Shown piece by piece: positions 1 through 9,043 of a stretch of 64,000 nt of DNA; the first letter of the stretch is position 1; every line of letters begins with the position of its first letter. This DNA comes from Clostridiales bacterium (GTDB taxonomy: Bacteria > Bacillota > Clostridia > Oscillospirales > CAG-382): positions 25,849-89,848 of the forward strand of contig DMMZ01000042.1 of assembly GCA_003452915.1 (NCBI GenBank). The letters are read 5' to 3'. Made by a program: the position numbers and the translations under genes. Below the pieces are notes generated by a model. The model saw nothing but the letters and a program-made list of their open reading frames with translations. It was not told the DNA's origin and searched no databases.

Positions 1-3000
1 TCGGTCATAGTCAGGGTTTCTGCAGATAAGGACAAACCTCTTGATTTGCCGAAAGCTCCTGCATATCTTGTTATTGAAGGAAAAGCAGCATTCAACAAGT
101 TCGACAGCGAAGTTGTTGTCAAGGCTGACTTTGTTGCAGTGGTAAAAAATATCAGCAGGAAAGATACTCATCCGACACCACGAGTGGAATTGCATTTACA
201 TACAAATATGTCTGCACTCGATGCTCTGACTGTCCCTGAGGATATAATACGTACAGCTTCCGAATGGGGAATGCCTGCTGTTGCGATTACCGACCACGGT
301 AACCTTCAAGCCTTTCCTGAAATCATGTTAGCCTGTAAAAAGAATAAGAACGTCAAGCCCATATATGGTATGGAGGGCTATTTAGTCGATGATACCGCAA
401 GAGCGGTTTATGAATATTCACACGAGAATAATATTGCTTTTAAAGATGGTACTTTTATAGTTTTTGATATAGAGACAACAGGTCTTTCACCACAGAACTG
501 CGGAATTACTCAGATCGGTGCTTTAAAATACCATGATGGCGAAGTTATCGACCGCTTTGAGACTTTTGTCAATCCTGATATGCCTATTCCTGAGAACATA
601 ACAAATCTGACAGGCATTACCGACGACATGGTAAAGGATGCTCCCAGCCAGAAGGATGCTGTAAAGGCTTTTTTAAATTACGCAGGCGATCATATGCTTG
701 TTGCACACAACGCACCATTTGATATCGGTTTTATCCGCAAGGTTGCTACCGAAAATAAAATTAAATTTACTAATTCTTATCTTGATACTGTTTCCATGTC
801 AAGATATTTGAATACTGATATTTCAAAGCATACTCTTGATTCGCTTGCAAGGTATTTTTCTCTGGGCGAATTCGACCATCACCGTGCAGGGGATGACACC
901 GAGATGCTTGCAAAGATTTTTGAACAGCTTATAAAAAAGTTGGCTGCAAACGGAATTGCCGACATAGATATGCTACTTGATGATATGGCACGGAATTCCG
1001 ATCCGAAGAGATTAAAATATCATCATATTATTATTTTGGTAAAAAATCTTACAGGTCTGAAAAATCTATACAAATTAGTTTCCCGTTCTTATATTGATTA
1101 TTACCACCGTTTCCCCAGAATTCCCAAGACGCTTTTAAAGGATTTCAGAGATGGTTTAATTTTAGGCAGTGCCTGTGTTGACGGAGAATTGTATCAGGCA
1201 ATACTTGACAACAAATCCAATGGTGATTTAATAAAAATTGCTTCCTTTTATGATTATCTGGAGATTCAGCCAAATTCAAACAACTACTTTCTTGTTGAAG
1301 AGGACAAGCTCGGTGTAGATAAAGCAGCAGCCGAAAAACAGTTATGTGCGAATGTTAAAAAGATTGTTGAGCTGGGTGAAAAGTTGAAAAAACCTGTATG
1401 TGCTACGGGCGACGTACACTTTCTTGAAGAGGATGATGAGTTATACCGCAAGATACTGCAGTATGGAATGGGATATTCTAACTCTGACCGAAACACACGC
1501 CTTTATTTCAAGACCACACAGGAGATGCTTGATGAGTTCGCTTTCCTTGGTACCGAAAAAGCGGAAGAGGTTGTTATTACAAACACTCGAATGATTGCCG
1601 ATATGGTTGAGGTAATCAAGCCTATTCCAGATGGTGCTTTTGCACCGAAAATTGAAGGTGCAGAGGACGAGTTAGTCGATATCTGCTACAAAACCGCCAA
1701 GGAAATGTATGGCGACCCACTGCACGAAATAGTTCAAAAACGTATTGAAAAGGAATTAAGTTCAATTATAAAGAACGGTTTTGCGGTGCTTTATATTATA
1801 GCACGCAAGCTTGTAAAAAACAGCGAGGAGCATGGCTATCTTGTAGGCTCAAGAGGGTCGGTCGGCTCGTCTTTTATAGCTACGCTTGCTGGAATTTCCG
1901 AGGTCAATCCACTACCACCGCATTATCGTTGTCCAAAGTGCAAAAACACTATTTTCTTTACTGATGGCAGTATCGGAAGCGGTTTTGATTTGGAGGACAA
2001 GGATTGCGAGGATTGCGGTGTAAAAATGCTTCAAGACGGACACGACATTCCGTTCGAGACATTTCTAGGCTTTCATGGTGAAAAAGCACCCGATATTGAC
2101 CTTAACTTCTCAGGTGACGTGCAAAGAGAAGCACACAAATTCACCGAGGTATTGTTCGGAAAGGAAAATATATTCCGTGCTGGAACGGTCGGTACTCTTC
2201 AGTCAAAAACCTGTTTTGGTTTTGTAAGAGATTTTCTGCAGGAAAAGAATTTGAACCTCACAAAAGCAGAGCAAAACCGTCTGGTCAGTGGAATGGTAGG
2301 CGTAAAGCGTACCACAGGGCAACACCCCGGTGGAATTATAGTTATTCCAAAGGAATATGAGATTTATGACTTTACACCGATTCAGCATCCTGCTGATAAA
2401 TCAAGCAGTGGAGTTATAACAACCCACTTTGCGTTTACATATTTACACGATACTGTTTTAAAGCTCGATATTCTCGGTCATGATGCTCCGACACTATATA
2501 AAATGTTTGAGAAATATACAGGAATCGACGTAAGAACGCTACCGATGAATGATAAAAATGTAATGGAGCTTCTTCTGTCAACAGAGAGTATCGGTGTTAA
2601 GCCGAATCAGATTGGCAGTGATATTGCAACCTTCGGGCTACCCGAACTGGGAACAAAATATGTCCGACAGATGATTATTGATATAAAACCAACGAACTTT
2701 TCCGCACTAGTTCAAATTTCAGGGTTATCTCATGGCAAAGGTATTTGGCTTGGTAACGGTGACGAACTGATTAAAAACGGAACCTGTACCATTAATGAAA
2801 TAATCGGTACAAGAGACAGCATAATGAATTACCTCCTGCATAAGGATCTTGAAAGCCCAATGGCTTTTAAAATAATGGAAAGCGTGCGTAAAGGTAAAGG
2901 CGTTACTCCTGAAATGGAAGAGGCGATGAGAAAATGCGATGTTCCTGAATGGTATATTGCCTCTTGTAAAAAGATAAATTATATGTTTCCGAAAGCACAT

Positions 3001-3507
3001 GCTGCTGCTTATTTAATGGCTGCCTTGCGTATTGGTTGGTTCAAGGTCTATAAGCCGGTAGCTTTTTATGCAAGTTATTTTACTGTAAAGTCAGATAGTT
3101 TTGACGGTCAGCTTGTTATGGAAGGTGGTAACGCAATCCGCAAAAAGCTTGAGGAATATGAGAGTATACCCGAACAGACCGCAAAGGACGAGGATACTAT
3201 CGTATTCTTGCAAATAGCTGCGGAAATGGTTGCAAGAGGTATAGAGTTTTTGCCTGTGGATATCTATAAGTCAGAGGCTTTTGCATTTGTCCCTGAGGAC
3301 GGCAAGGTTCGTCTGCCACTTTGCGCATTAAATGGGCTTGGTGAGACAGCAGCTCAGAATATCTATAATGCTATTAAGAACAGCACAGCAACCACTCTTG
3401 AGGAGTTGAAAACAGTTGCTTCCCTTAACAAGAATGTAGTTGATTTATTATTACAGAATAACTGCCTTGGCGGACTGCCTATTTCCGATCAGATCAGTAT
3501 GTTTTGA
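1..3507 (+). CDS. polC: DNA polymerase III PolC-type alpha subunit (5'-partial)
   Basis: Replicative DNA polymerase of low-GC Gram-positives with built-in 3'-5' proofreading. The frame is open from base 1, so the true start lies outside the window and about 270 N-terminal residues (start of the OB/N-terminal region) are missing compared with the usual ~1430-residue PolC. Counting from the TTG at 46: PHP domain motif HLHTNMS near residue 50, interrupted by a DEDD exonuclease with DIETTG near 141, HNAPFD near 226 and the closing HHRAGDD near 280. Then follow two CxxC pairs (CPKC and CEDC, about 629-660), the polymerase palm motif PDIDLNFSGD near 683, HPGG, FPKAHAAAY, and a helix-hairpin-helix-like NGLGETAAQ near the end. 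It ends in the PolC-like QISMF, probably a beta-clamp-binding tail. PolC rather than DnaE is certain from the PHP-exo-palm order. Confidence 0.97.
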   Translation, partial: SVIVRVSADKDKPLDLPKAPAYLVIEGKAAFNKFDSEVVVKADFVAVVKNISRKDTHPTPRVELHLHTNMSALDALTVPEDIIRTASEWGMPAVAITDHGNLQAFPEIMLACKKNKNVKPIYGMEGYLVDDTARAVYEYSHENNIAFKDGTFIVFDIETTGLSPQNCGITQIGALKYHDGEVIDRFETFVNPDMPIPENITNLTGITDDMVKDAPSQKDAVKAFLNYAGDHMLVAHNAPFDIGFIRKVATENKIKFTNSYLDTVSMSRYLNTDISKHTLDSLARYFSLGEFDHHRAGDDTEMLAKIFEQLIKKLAANGIADIDMLLDDMARNSDPKRLKYHHIIILVKNLTGLKNLYKLVSRSYIDYYHRFPRIPKTLLKDFRDGLILGSACVDGELYQAILDNKSNGDLIKIASFYDYLEIQPNSNNYFLVEEDKLGVDKAAAEKQLCANVKKIVELGEKLKKPVCATGDVHFLEEDDELYRKILQYGMGYSNSDRNTRLYFKTTQEMLDEFAFLGTEKAEEVVITNTRMIADMVEVIKPIPDGAFAPKIEGAEDELVDICYKTAKEMYGDPLHEIVQKRIEKELSSIIKNGFAVLYIIARKLVKNSEEHGYLVGSRGSVGSSFIATLAGISEVNPLPPHYRCPKCKNTIFFTDGSIGSGFDLEDKDCEDCGVKMLQDGHDIPFETFLGFHGEKAPDIDLNFSGDVQREAHKFTEVLFGKENIFRAGTVGTLQSKTCFGFVRDFLQEKNLNLTKAEQNRLVSGMVGVKRTTGQHPGGIIVIPKEYEIYDFTPIQHPADKSSSGVITTHFAFTYLHDTVLKLDILGHDAPTLYKMFEKYTGIDVRTLPMNDKNVMELLLSTESIGVKPNQIGSDIATFGLPELGTKYVRQMIIDIKPTNFSALVQISGLSHGKGIWLGNGDELIKNGTCTINEIIGTRDSIMNYLLHKDLESPMAFKIMESVRKGKGVTPEMEEAMRKCDVPEWYIASCKKINYMFPKAHAAAYLMAALRIGWFKVYKPVAFYASYFTVKSDSFDGQLVMEGGNAIRKKLEEYESIPEQTAKDEDTIVFLQIAAEMVARGIEFLPVDIYKSEAFAFVPEDGKVRLPLCALNGLGETAAQNIYNAIKNSTATTLEELKTVASLNKNVVDLLLQNNCLGGLPISDQISMF

Positions 3508-3520
3508 TAATTAAATTATG

Positions 3521-3549
3521 TTGCAAAGTATAGTTGTTTGTGTTAAAAT
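3521..3549 (+). promoter_or_regulatory. sigma-A type promoter for the PHP-lrp-aminotransferase-ispE group
   Basis: TTGCAA (3521-3526) and TAAAAT (3544-3549) are separated by exactly 17 bases and lie 34 bases upstream of the PHP gene start, in the only sizeable gap after polC. Confidence 0.6.
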
Positions 3550-3582
3550 GCAAAATAATTAAAATTAAAGGTATTTAAAGGT

Positions 3583-4407
3583 ATGTATGATTATCATATG
3601 CACTCGTTATATTCGGGTGATATTCCAAAGGGAAAAGGAAATTCTGTAGACGAGCTGTGTGAGACAGCAATTGCAAGAGGTTTTACCGAAATTGCAATTA
3701 CAGACCATTGTGACATAGACGGAATTTATTATGGGGCATTCCCGAAGCTTGATATAAACGGAGTTTACAGAGATATTTTAAGGGTAAGAGAAAAATATTT
3801 CGATAAATTGAGCTTGCTTTTCGGAATAGAAATCGGTCAAGCAAGCCATATGCCGCTTGAAACAAATCTTTTGTTGGAGCGTTATCCTTTTGATTATGTA
3901 ATCGGCTCGGTACATTCAGTCAGAGGTATAATTGATTTTGCTGAACTAAAAATAAATGAAGTAACCGATGCCGAATTGCTTTTACTCTGGGATAAATATA
4001 TTTTGGAGATGAAAGAGCTTATCCATTGGGGAAACTTTTGCACACTTGCACATATAACTTATCCGTTTCGTTATTTGAAATTTGCGGGAAGAGAAAAACT
4101 GCTTGACCTTGAAAATAAGGGCAGAGAGTTATTTGAGGAAATTTTAAAAGCAATTATACAAAAAGGTATAAGCCTTGAGGTGAATACCTCGGGTATCCGT
4201 CAGGGACTCGGTCAGACGATGCCTAATGATGATTTAATCCGTTTTTACAAGGAACTGGGCGGTGAGATGATTACTATCGGAAGTGATGCACATTACGCTC
4301 GTGATTTAGGTGTTGATATAAAAGAAACAAGAGAAAAGCTAAAGGCTTTTGGTTTTAAATATATCACCAGATACAAAAACCGTAAACCGTTTTTAGAAAA
4401 AATGTAG
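3583..4407 (+). CDS. PHP-domain phosphoesterase, histidinol-phosphatase (HisK/HisJ) type
   Basis: A 274-residue metal-dependent phosphoesterase of the polymerase-and-histidinol-phosphatase family. The metal-ligand motifs are visible in order: HMHSLYSGD at the N terminus, ITDHCD near residue 45, IGSVH near 109, and the late GSDAHYARD near 233. Length fits the HisJ/YcdX-like histidinol-phosphate phosphatases. No other his gene is in the window, so the physiological substrate is not shown; a general PHP phosphatase is equally possible. It begins an apparent operon with the Lrp regulator 19 bases downstream and follows a consensus promoter. Confidence 0.8.
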   Translation: MYDYHMHSLYSGDIPKGKGNSVDELCETAIARGFTEIAITDHCDIDGIYYGAFPKLDINGVYRDILRVREKYFDKLSLLFGIEIGQASHMPLETNLLLERYPFDYVIGSVHSVRGIIDFAELKINEVTDAELLLLWDKYILEMKELIHWGNFCTLAHITYPFRYLKFAGREKLLDLENKGRELFEEILKAIIQKGISLEVNTSGIRQGLGQTMPNDDLIRFYKELGGEMITIGSDAHYARDLGVDIKETREKLKAFGFKYITRYKNRKPFLEKM

Positions 4408-4426
4408 AAGAAAGGCAATTTTTAAT

Positions 4427-4906
4427 ATGAAAAACAAAATTTTAACACATCTCGAAAACGATGCAAGACTTACCCCTGTACAGCTTGCCGTTATGCTCGG
4501 AACAACAGAAGAGAAGGTTCGTGCTGTAATTGACGAGTGTGAAGCAGAAGGCAGTATCCTTTCCTACCGAACGGTTATAAATTGGGACAAGACAGGTAAA
4601 GAAAGCGTTATTGCTCTGATCGAGCTTAAAACTATTCCTCAAAAGGACAGGGGATTTGATTGTGTTGCTGAGAAAATCGCAAATTTCCCGGAAGTAAAAA
4701 GTGTTTATCTCATGTCGGGCGGTTTTGACCTTGCGCTAACTCTTGAGTGCAGGACGATGCGTGATGTGGCGGTATTTGTAGCGGAAAAGCTGGCGACCAT
4801 TGAGGGGGTAACCTCAACGGCGACCCATTTCGTTTTACAAAAGTATAAGGATAACGATGTTATCTTTGAACCCGACACAACCGATAAGAGAGGAAATACT
4901 TGGTAA
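4427..4906 (+). CDS. Lrp/AsnC family transcriptional regulator
   Basis: A 159-residue protein with an N-terminal winged helix-turn-helix (residues about 1-50, NDARLTPVQLAVMLGTTEEKV) and a C-terminal RAM ligand-binding domain (about 70-145, including the VYLMSGGFDLALTLE stretch). Such proteins sense amino acids and form octamers. Its stop overlaps the start of the downstream aminotransferase as TAATG, so the two are translationally coupled and the regulator probably responds to a substrate or product of that enzyme. Which amino acid is sensed cannot be read from sequence. Confidence 0.9.
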   Translation: MKNKILTHLENDARLTPVQLAVMLGTTEEKVRAVIDECEAEGSILSYRTVINWDKTGKESVIALIELKTIPQKDRGFDCVAEKIANFPEVKSVYLMSGGFDLALTLECRTMRDVAVFVAEKLATIEGVTSTATHFVLQKYKDNDVIFEPDTTDKRGNTW

Positions 4907-6072
4907 TGTTTGATTATAAAGAAACTTTGTCGGACAGGATTGTAAATATCAAGCCGTCCGGTATAAGAAAATTTTTTGACATACTGGACGAGATGAAGGA
5001 TGTTGTATCGCTTACGGTAGGACAGCCTGATTTCGTTACGCCCTGGCATATCAGGGAAGCAGGTATAAAAAGTCTGGAACAGGGAAGAACCTATTATACC
5101 TCTAACAACGGTATTATGGAGATGCGTGAGGAAATTGCAAAATATCAATCACGTCGTTTTGGGCTTGAATACTCACCGAAAAACGAAATAATTGTTACTG
5201 TCGGCGGTAGTGAAGCTATTGATATGGCAATAAGGACACTGACAAATGCAGGGGATGAAATTATTGTTCCCGAACCTTGTTTTGTTTGTTATTCTCCGCT
5301 TGTTACACTTGCCGGCGGTGTTCCTGTGCCGATTTGTCTTAAAAAAGAAAACTCTTTTAAACTGACGGCAAAAGAATTAAAAGAAGCAATCACACCAAAA
5401 ACAAAAGCACTTGTGCTTCCATTCCCCAACAATCCTACAGGCGCTTGTATGAATAAGCGCGATCTTGAGCAGATTGCCGAGGTTATCAGAGAAACTAACA
5501 TTGTTGTTATATCGGATGAAATTTATGCCGAGCTTACTTACGATGAACCGCATACTTCGATAGCAACACTTGAGGGTATGCGTGAACGAACTATAATTAT
5601 CAACGGTTTTTCAAAAGCATACGCAATGACAGGTTGGAGACTTGGTTATACATTAGCTCCACAGCTTTTTACAGCACAGATGGCTAAGGTACATCAGTTC
5701 GGAATAATGTGTGCACCTACAACAAGTCAATTTGCTGCTGTTTCGGCTTTAAAGAACGGTGATGGCGATATTGAATATATGAAGGGTGAATATGATTCCA
5801 GAAGAAGATATATAATAAACCGCTTAAAAGAAATAGGTATAGATTGTTTCATGCCGGAGGGTGCATTTTATGTATTCCCGGATATCTCGCATTATGGCAT
5901 GACAAGCGAAAAATTCTGCGAACGTTTATTAATGGAAAAAGGTGCCGCAATTGTTCCGGGAACTGCTTTTGGGGTTTGTGGAGAGGGCTTTGTCAGAATT
6001 TCCTATGCTTATTCCATTCGTCAGATTGATAAAGCACTGACACTTTTAGATGAGTTTGTAAAGAGTTTATAA
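4906..6072 (+). CDS. PLP-dependent aminotransferase, class I/II (AspC/PatA-like)
   Basis: A 388-residue fold-type I aminotransferase. The frame could begin at a TTG at 4900, but ATG 4906 is preferred: it overlaps the Lrp stop as TAATG and has AGGA at 4891. The PLP lysine is K237 in SKAYAMTGWR; NNPTGA (about 175), SDEIYAEL (about 203) and the C-terminal arginine region VRISYAY complete the class signature. It probably transaminates an amino acid to its 2-oxo acid; substrate (Asp, aromatic, or others) is not decided by these motifs. Lies in the PHP-lrp-aminotransferase-ispE series. Confidence 0.9.
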   Translation: MFDYKETLSDRIVNIKPSGIRKFFDILDEMKDVVSLTVGQPDFVTPWHIREAGIKSLEQGRTYYTSNNGIMEMREEIAKYQSRRFGLEYSPKNEIIVTVGGSEAIDMAIRTLTNAGDEIIVPEPCFVCYSPLVTLAGGVPVPICLKKENSFKLTAKELKEAITPKTKALVLPFPNNPTGACMNKRDLEQIAEVIRETNIVVISDEIYAELTYDEPHTSIATLEGMRERTIIINGFSKAYAMTGWRLGYTLAPQLFTAQMAKVHQFGIMCAPTTSQFAAVSALKNGDGDIEYMKGEYDSRRRYIINRLKEIGIDCFMPEGAFYVFPDISHYGMTSEKFCERLLMEKGAAIVPGTAFGVCGEGFVRISYAYSIRQIDKALTLLDEFVKSL

Positions 6073-6108
6073 ATTCGTTATATTGTTTTCGAAAGGGTAT
6101 TTTCGATT

Positions 6109-6948
6109 ATGACAGAAAAAGCATATGCTAAAATTAATCTTACTCTTGATGTTTTAAATAAGCGAGATGATGGTTATCACGAAATAAAAACAGTTATGCA
6201 GACCGTTACTCTCTGTGATATTCTTGATGTTGAGAAAGAAAAAGATATTTTAATTTATTCCGACAAGCGATTTATTCCAACAGACAAACGTAATCTTATT
6301 TTCAAGGCGTGTGAGAGGTTCTTTGAGTTTACCGAAATAAAAAGCGGTGCGAAAATTAATCTGGTCAAGCGAATTCCGGTTGCCGCAGGACTTGCAGGTG
6401 GCAGTACTGATGCGGCAGCTACTTTAAGAGCGCTAAACCGCCTGTATAAAACAAAACTCTCCGATGATGAGCTATGTAAAATAGGAGCTACCTTTGGTGC
6501 GGATATCCCTTTTTGTATTAAGGGCGGAACAGCTTTATGCGAGGGGATCGGCGAAAAAATAACCGCTTTACAGCATGTTCCGCAGATGTTTGTTGTAATT
6601 TCCATCGGCGGAGAAGGTATGTCCACCCCTGTTATGTACGCTGATTTTGATAAAAGAACAAACCTTGCCTATATAGATAACGACGGTATGATAAATTCGA
6701 TTAATAAAGGCGACAGAGAAGGAATTATTTCAAGACTCGGTAATGTATTCGAAGAAATCTGCATAGATAAAAGACCTTTTGTTTCGGTTATAAAAAAATT
6801 AATGCTCGAGAATGGTGCATTAAACGCAATTATGAGCGGAAGCGGACCGTCGGTATTCGGTATTTTCGAAAGCAGAAAAATGGCAGTTAACTGTGCCGAA
6901 ATACTTAAAGATAAAGGGTATTACGCTTTTCATGGAACGACGGTGTAA
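6109..6948 (+). CDS. ispE: 4-diphosphocytidyl-2-C-methyl-D-erythritol kinase
   Basis: A GHMP-family kinase of 279 residues that phosphorylates CDP-ME in the non-mevalonate (MEP) isoprenoid pathway. It shows the N-terminal AYAKINLTLDV motif, the ATP-binding PVAAGLAGGSTDAAA loop near residue 90-105, and the C-terminal MSGSGPSVFG motif. Length is normal (family about 280-300). ATG 6109 follows a GAAAGGG ribosome binding site. It shares the preceding operon's direction with a 36-base gap but has no obvious functional link with the aminotransferase. Confidence 0.96.
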   Translation: MTEKAYAKINLTLDVLNKRDDGYHEIKTVMQTVTLCDILDVEKEKDILIYSDKRFIPTDKRNLIFKACERFFEFTEIKSGAKINLVKRIPVAAGLAGGSTDAAATLRALNRLYKTKLSDDELCKIGATFGADIPFCIKGGTALCEGIGEKITALQHVPQMFVVISIGGEGMSTPVMYADFDKRTNLAYIDNDGMINSINKGDREGIISRLGNVFEEICIDKRPFVSVIKKLMLENGALNAIMSGSGPSVFGIFESRKMAVNCAEILKDKGYYAFHGTTV

Positions 6949-7025
6949 TATATAAATTTCTGTTTTGTTTGCATAAAAGTAATATAATTTTATATAAATT
7001 ATTTATATTTGGTTAGGTGTGTTTT

Positions 7026-7503
7026 ATGACTGATATTTCATTAAAAGTTGTTGAAAAAACGACATTTTACAGTGGTTAAATCTTTCACACGAGTATGATG
7101 TATATGTTAAGGAACTGGTCGGAAACTTAATCCAATGGTATGATGGTAACGAAAAAGATATTGCTTTTTCTCGTTATATGAATACAAAAATTGCAAAAAA
7201 AGAAGCAATTATGGCAATAGATAGTATTGGCACAAATTGTTTAGGCATTATTGCTTTTTCAAGAACATACAATCGGATTACATTTTTTGGTGTATCTCAT
7301 AAAGCTAATTTTAATTCTGTAAGTAAATTACTTATTGATCTTTGAGTCAATTGGATACAGATAAACAGATATCAGTGAATGTTATTAAGTGTGATGCAGA
7401 AATAATACGTAATGAGCAAAAAATATTTTCTGATTATGGATTTGTATTCAATAGATCAGAATTTGAAAACGGTGTTCCGGTTGATAAGTTGTGCAGATTA
7501 TGA
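7026..7503 (+). pseudogene. GNAT-family acetyltransferase remnant with two frameshifts
   Basis: Three successive reading frames join into one protein-like sequence of about 157 residues. ATG 7026 (MTDISLKVVEK...) runs to TAA at 7077; the frame beginning TGG at 7073 (WLNLSHEYDVYV...) runs to TGA at 7343; the frame from TTG 7342 (LSQLDTDKQISVNV...) runs to TGA 7501. The joined middle and end (FFGVS...SKLLIDL...QLDTDKQISVNV...FSDYGFV) resemble the acetyl-CoA binding half of GNAT acetyltransferases. The reading frames are out of phase by frameshifts near 7072 and 7342, with no other in-frame stops. It ends immediately before a strong terminator. The GNAT assignment is by pattern and is moderate; that the locus is a broken gene is more secure. 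Confidence 0.6.
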
Positions 7504-7515
7504 GCAAAATACAAA

Positions 7516-7552
7516 ATAGACAACGGAAAATAACCGTTGTCTATAATTTTTA
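7516..7552 (+). terminator. rho-independent terminator after the GNAT remnant
   Basis: An 11-bp perfect stem (ATAGACAACGG at 7516-7526 with CCGTTGTCTAT at 7534-7544), 7-base loop, followed by AATTTTTATT. It also separates the plus-strand block from the converging SGNH hydrolase gene. Confidence 0.8.
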
Positions 7553-7565
7553 TTACGATTTATTA

Positions 7566-8255
7566 TTATACCATCATCGGGACAAGACTTGTTCTTTCTG
7601 CTATCGCTCTATATATAAGTTTATGTCCTTCTTTATTTGGATGAATTCCGTCCTCGCATAGGTAATCGGTTATACTGTTTTTTTGATTAAAGAAAATGCT
7701 TCTTATATCAAATAGGGGTAGGTTAAATAACTTTGATATCTGTTTTACAGCATCACTATACATTGACTGCCAGCGTCCGATATGCTCAACGTCCCCCAAA
7801 AACCCCAGTATTTTTTCTTTATCCAGACCCTTACTTACCCAATTAAAAAATCGCTTTGAATCTATCGGCGGAAGTGTAACCAAAACAGGACGGCTTCCTG
7901 CTGCTTGAATTTTTTTTATCATATAAATATATTTTTCCTTGAAATCCTCAATAGGTGTGTTACAATCGTGATTAATATCGGGATTTTCTGCTACTGCTGC
8001 CCAGTTAAAATCACAATCGTTTCCACCGAACTCTAGAAAGGTATAATCGTAATTTTTCAGCTCATTTTCTACCTTTTCAAGCAGATTCATCCCTTTAGTA
8101 ATTGTACAACCAAAACAAGCTATGCTTTCTATTTCAATATTACTATGCTGTTGAATCATATTTATAAAATTATCTTTAAGCATAGAATATCTCTGCTTTT
8201 TACTGTCATAAATCACGCCTTTTACTATAGAGTCACCGAATACACAAACTTTCAT
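7566..8255 (-). CDS. SGNH/GDSL-type esterase-lipase family hydrolase
   Basis: A 229-residue hydrolase. The start at 8255 is chosen (not the in-frame 8306) because it gives the family N terminus MKVCVFGDSIVKG and has AAAGGAT just upstream. Block I GDS (nucleophile Ser), block III LEFGGNDCD with the Asn, and block V DGIHPN (Asp/His) are all present, so the SGNH catalytic set looks complete. No signal peptide, so it should act in the cytoplasm, perhaps on acylated or acetylated carbohydrate. A second, unrelated-looking SGNH gene is at 32284. Confidence 0.88.
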   Translation of the reverse strand: MKVCVFGDSIVKGVIYDSKKQRYSMLKDNFINMIQQHSNIEIESIACFGCTITKGMNLLEKVENELKNYDYTFLEFGGNDCDFNWAAVAENPDINHDCNTPIEDFKEKYIYMIKKIQAAGSRPVLVTLPPIDSKRFFNWVSKGLDKEKILGFLGDVEHIGRWQSMYSDAVKQISKLFNLPLFDIRSIFFNQKNSITDYLCEDGIHPNKEGHKLIYRAIAERTSLVPMMV

Positions 8256-8292
8256 AAAAATATCCTTTACATTGTATAATATGATAATCGAT

Positions 8293-8321
8293 ATTATATT
8301 ACGCAATTAACAATATGTCAA
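8293..8321 (-). promoter_or_regulatory. consensus sigma-A promoter for the SGNH hydrolase
   Basis: On the minus strand TTGACA (8321-8316), 17-base spacer, TATAAT (8298-8293): a perfect match at ideal spacing, about 38 bases before the chosen start codon. Confidence 0.75.
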
Positions 8322-8337
8322 GAGGGAAATTTAATTA

Positions 8338-8366
8338 TTTACAAATAATAAAAATTATGATATAAA
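8338..8366 (+). promoter_or_regulatory. probable promoter for the DUF1836 gene
   Basis: TTTACA (8338-8343), 17-base spacer, TATAAA (8361-8366), 33 bases upstream of the start codon and divergent from the SGNH promoter. Confidence 0.5.
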
Positions 8367-8398
8367 TAATATAAGCATAATAAATCGGGGGCAGAAAT

Positions 8399-8977
8399 AT
8401 GGAATCGATAAAAGAATTAAAAGAAAAACTGCGTACAACAAGGCCTGTAGGCTGGGAGCAGTTTCCCGATATTGAACTATATAAAGATCAGGTGCTTTCG
8501 TATATGCAAAGGCAGGCTCTGCCCTCAGAGGGTGAGGAAGCTTTGACAGGTGCGATGATTAATAATTACATTAAAGCTGGTGTGCTTCCTCGTCCGAACG
8601 GAAAAAAGTACGGAAAAGAACACCTTGCGTTTTTAACTGCAATTTGTGCATTAAAGCCTGTAATGAGTGTTAATAACATGGAATATTTGCTGGGCAAACA
8701 GGGTGGAGATGTTGATGCAAAGAGTTTTTATGAGCTTTTAAACGAATATATTGACAAAGCCATGATCGATACAGCTAATAATCTGGACAATAACCTTGAA
8801 GAAAATGATTTACCCGAATATATTTTATCCATTGCCTTACAGGCAGCAGGTTTAAGAATAATATGTGAAAGTCTTTTGCATATTATGCGTCAATCAGATA
8901 ATGAAAAAGAAAAGGAAAAAAAGACGCAAAACGGCACTAAAAAGGAAAAGAAGGAAAATAAGGACGATAAAAAATAG
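8399..8977 (+). CDS. DUF1836 domain protein (putative MerR-like DNA-binding regulator)
   Basis: A 192-residue protein. Residues about 45-105 (LTGAMINNYIKAGVLPRPNGKKYGKEH) are the DUF1836 signature, which looks like a MerR-type helix-turn-helix that reads a wing after a GxLPxP turn. The middle is helical; the C terminus from about residue 165 is a highly charged Lys/Glu tail (NEKEKEKKTQ...). The family is common in Clostridia and its targets are unknown. It is preceded by GGGGG-type ribosome binding sequence and is 66 bases upstream of spoIIR, but a link with sporulation is only positional. Confidence 0.8.
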   Translation: MESIKELKEKLRTTRPVGWEQFPDIELYKDQVLSYMQRQALPSEGEEALTGAMINNYIKAGVLPRPNGKKYGKEHLAFLTAICALKPVMSVNNMEYLLGKQGGDVDAKSFYELLNEYIDKAMIDTANNLDNNLEENDLPEYILSIALQAAGLRIICESLLHIMRQSDNEKEKEKKTQNGTKKEKKENKDDKK

Positions 8978-9043
8978 CTTGAAGTCTTGATTTACCGCCA
9001 ATAATAGTTTTGTAACAAATTATTATCGGAGGAAAATTTTTAA

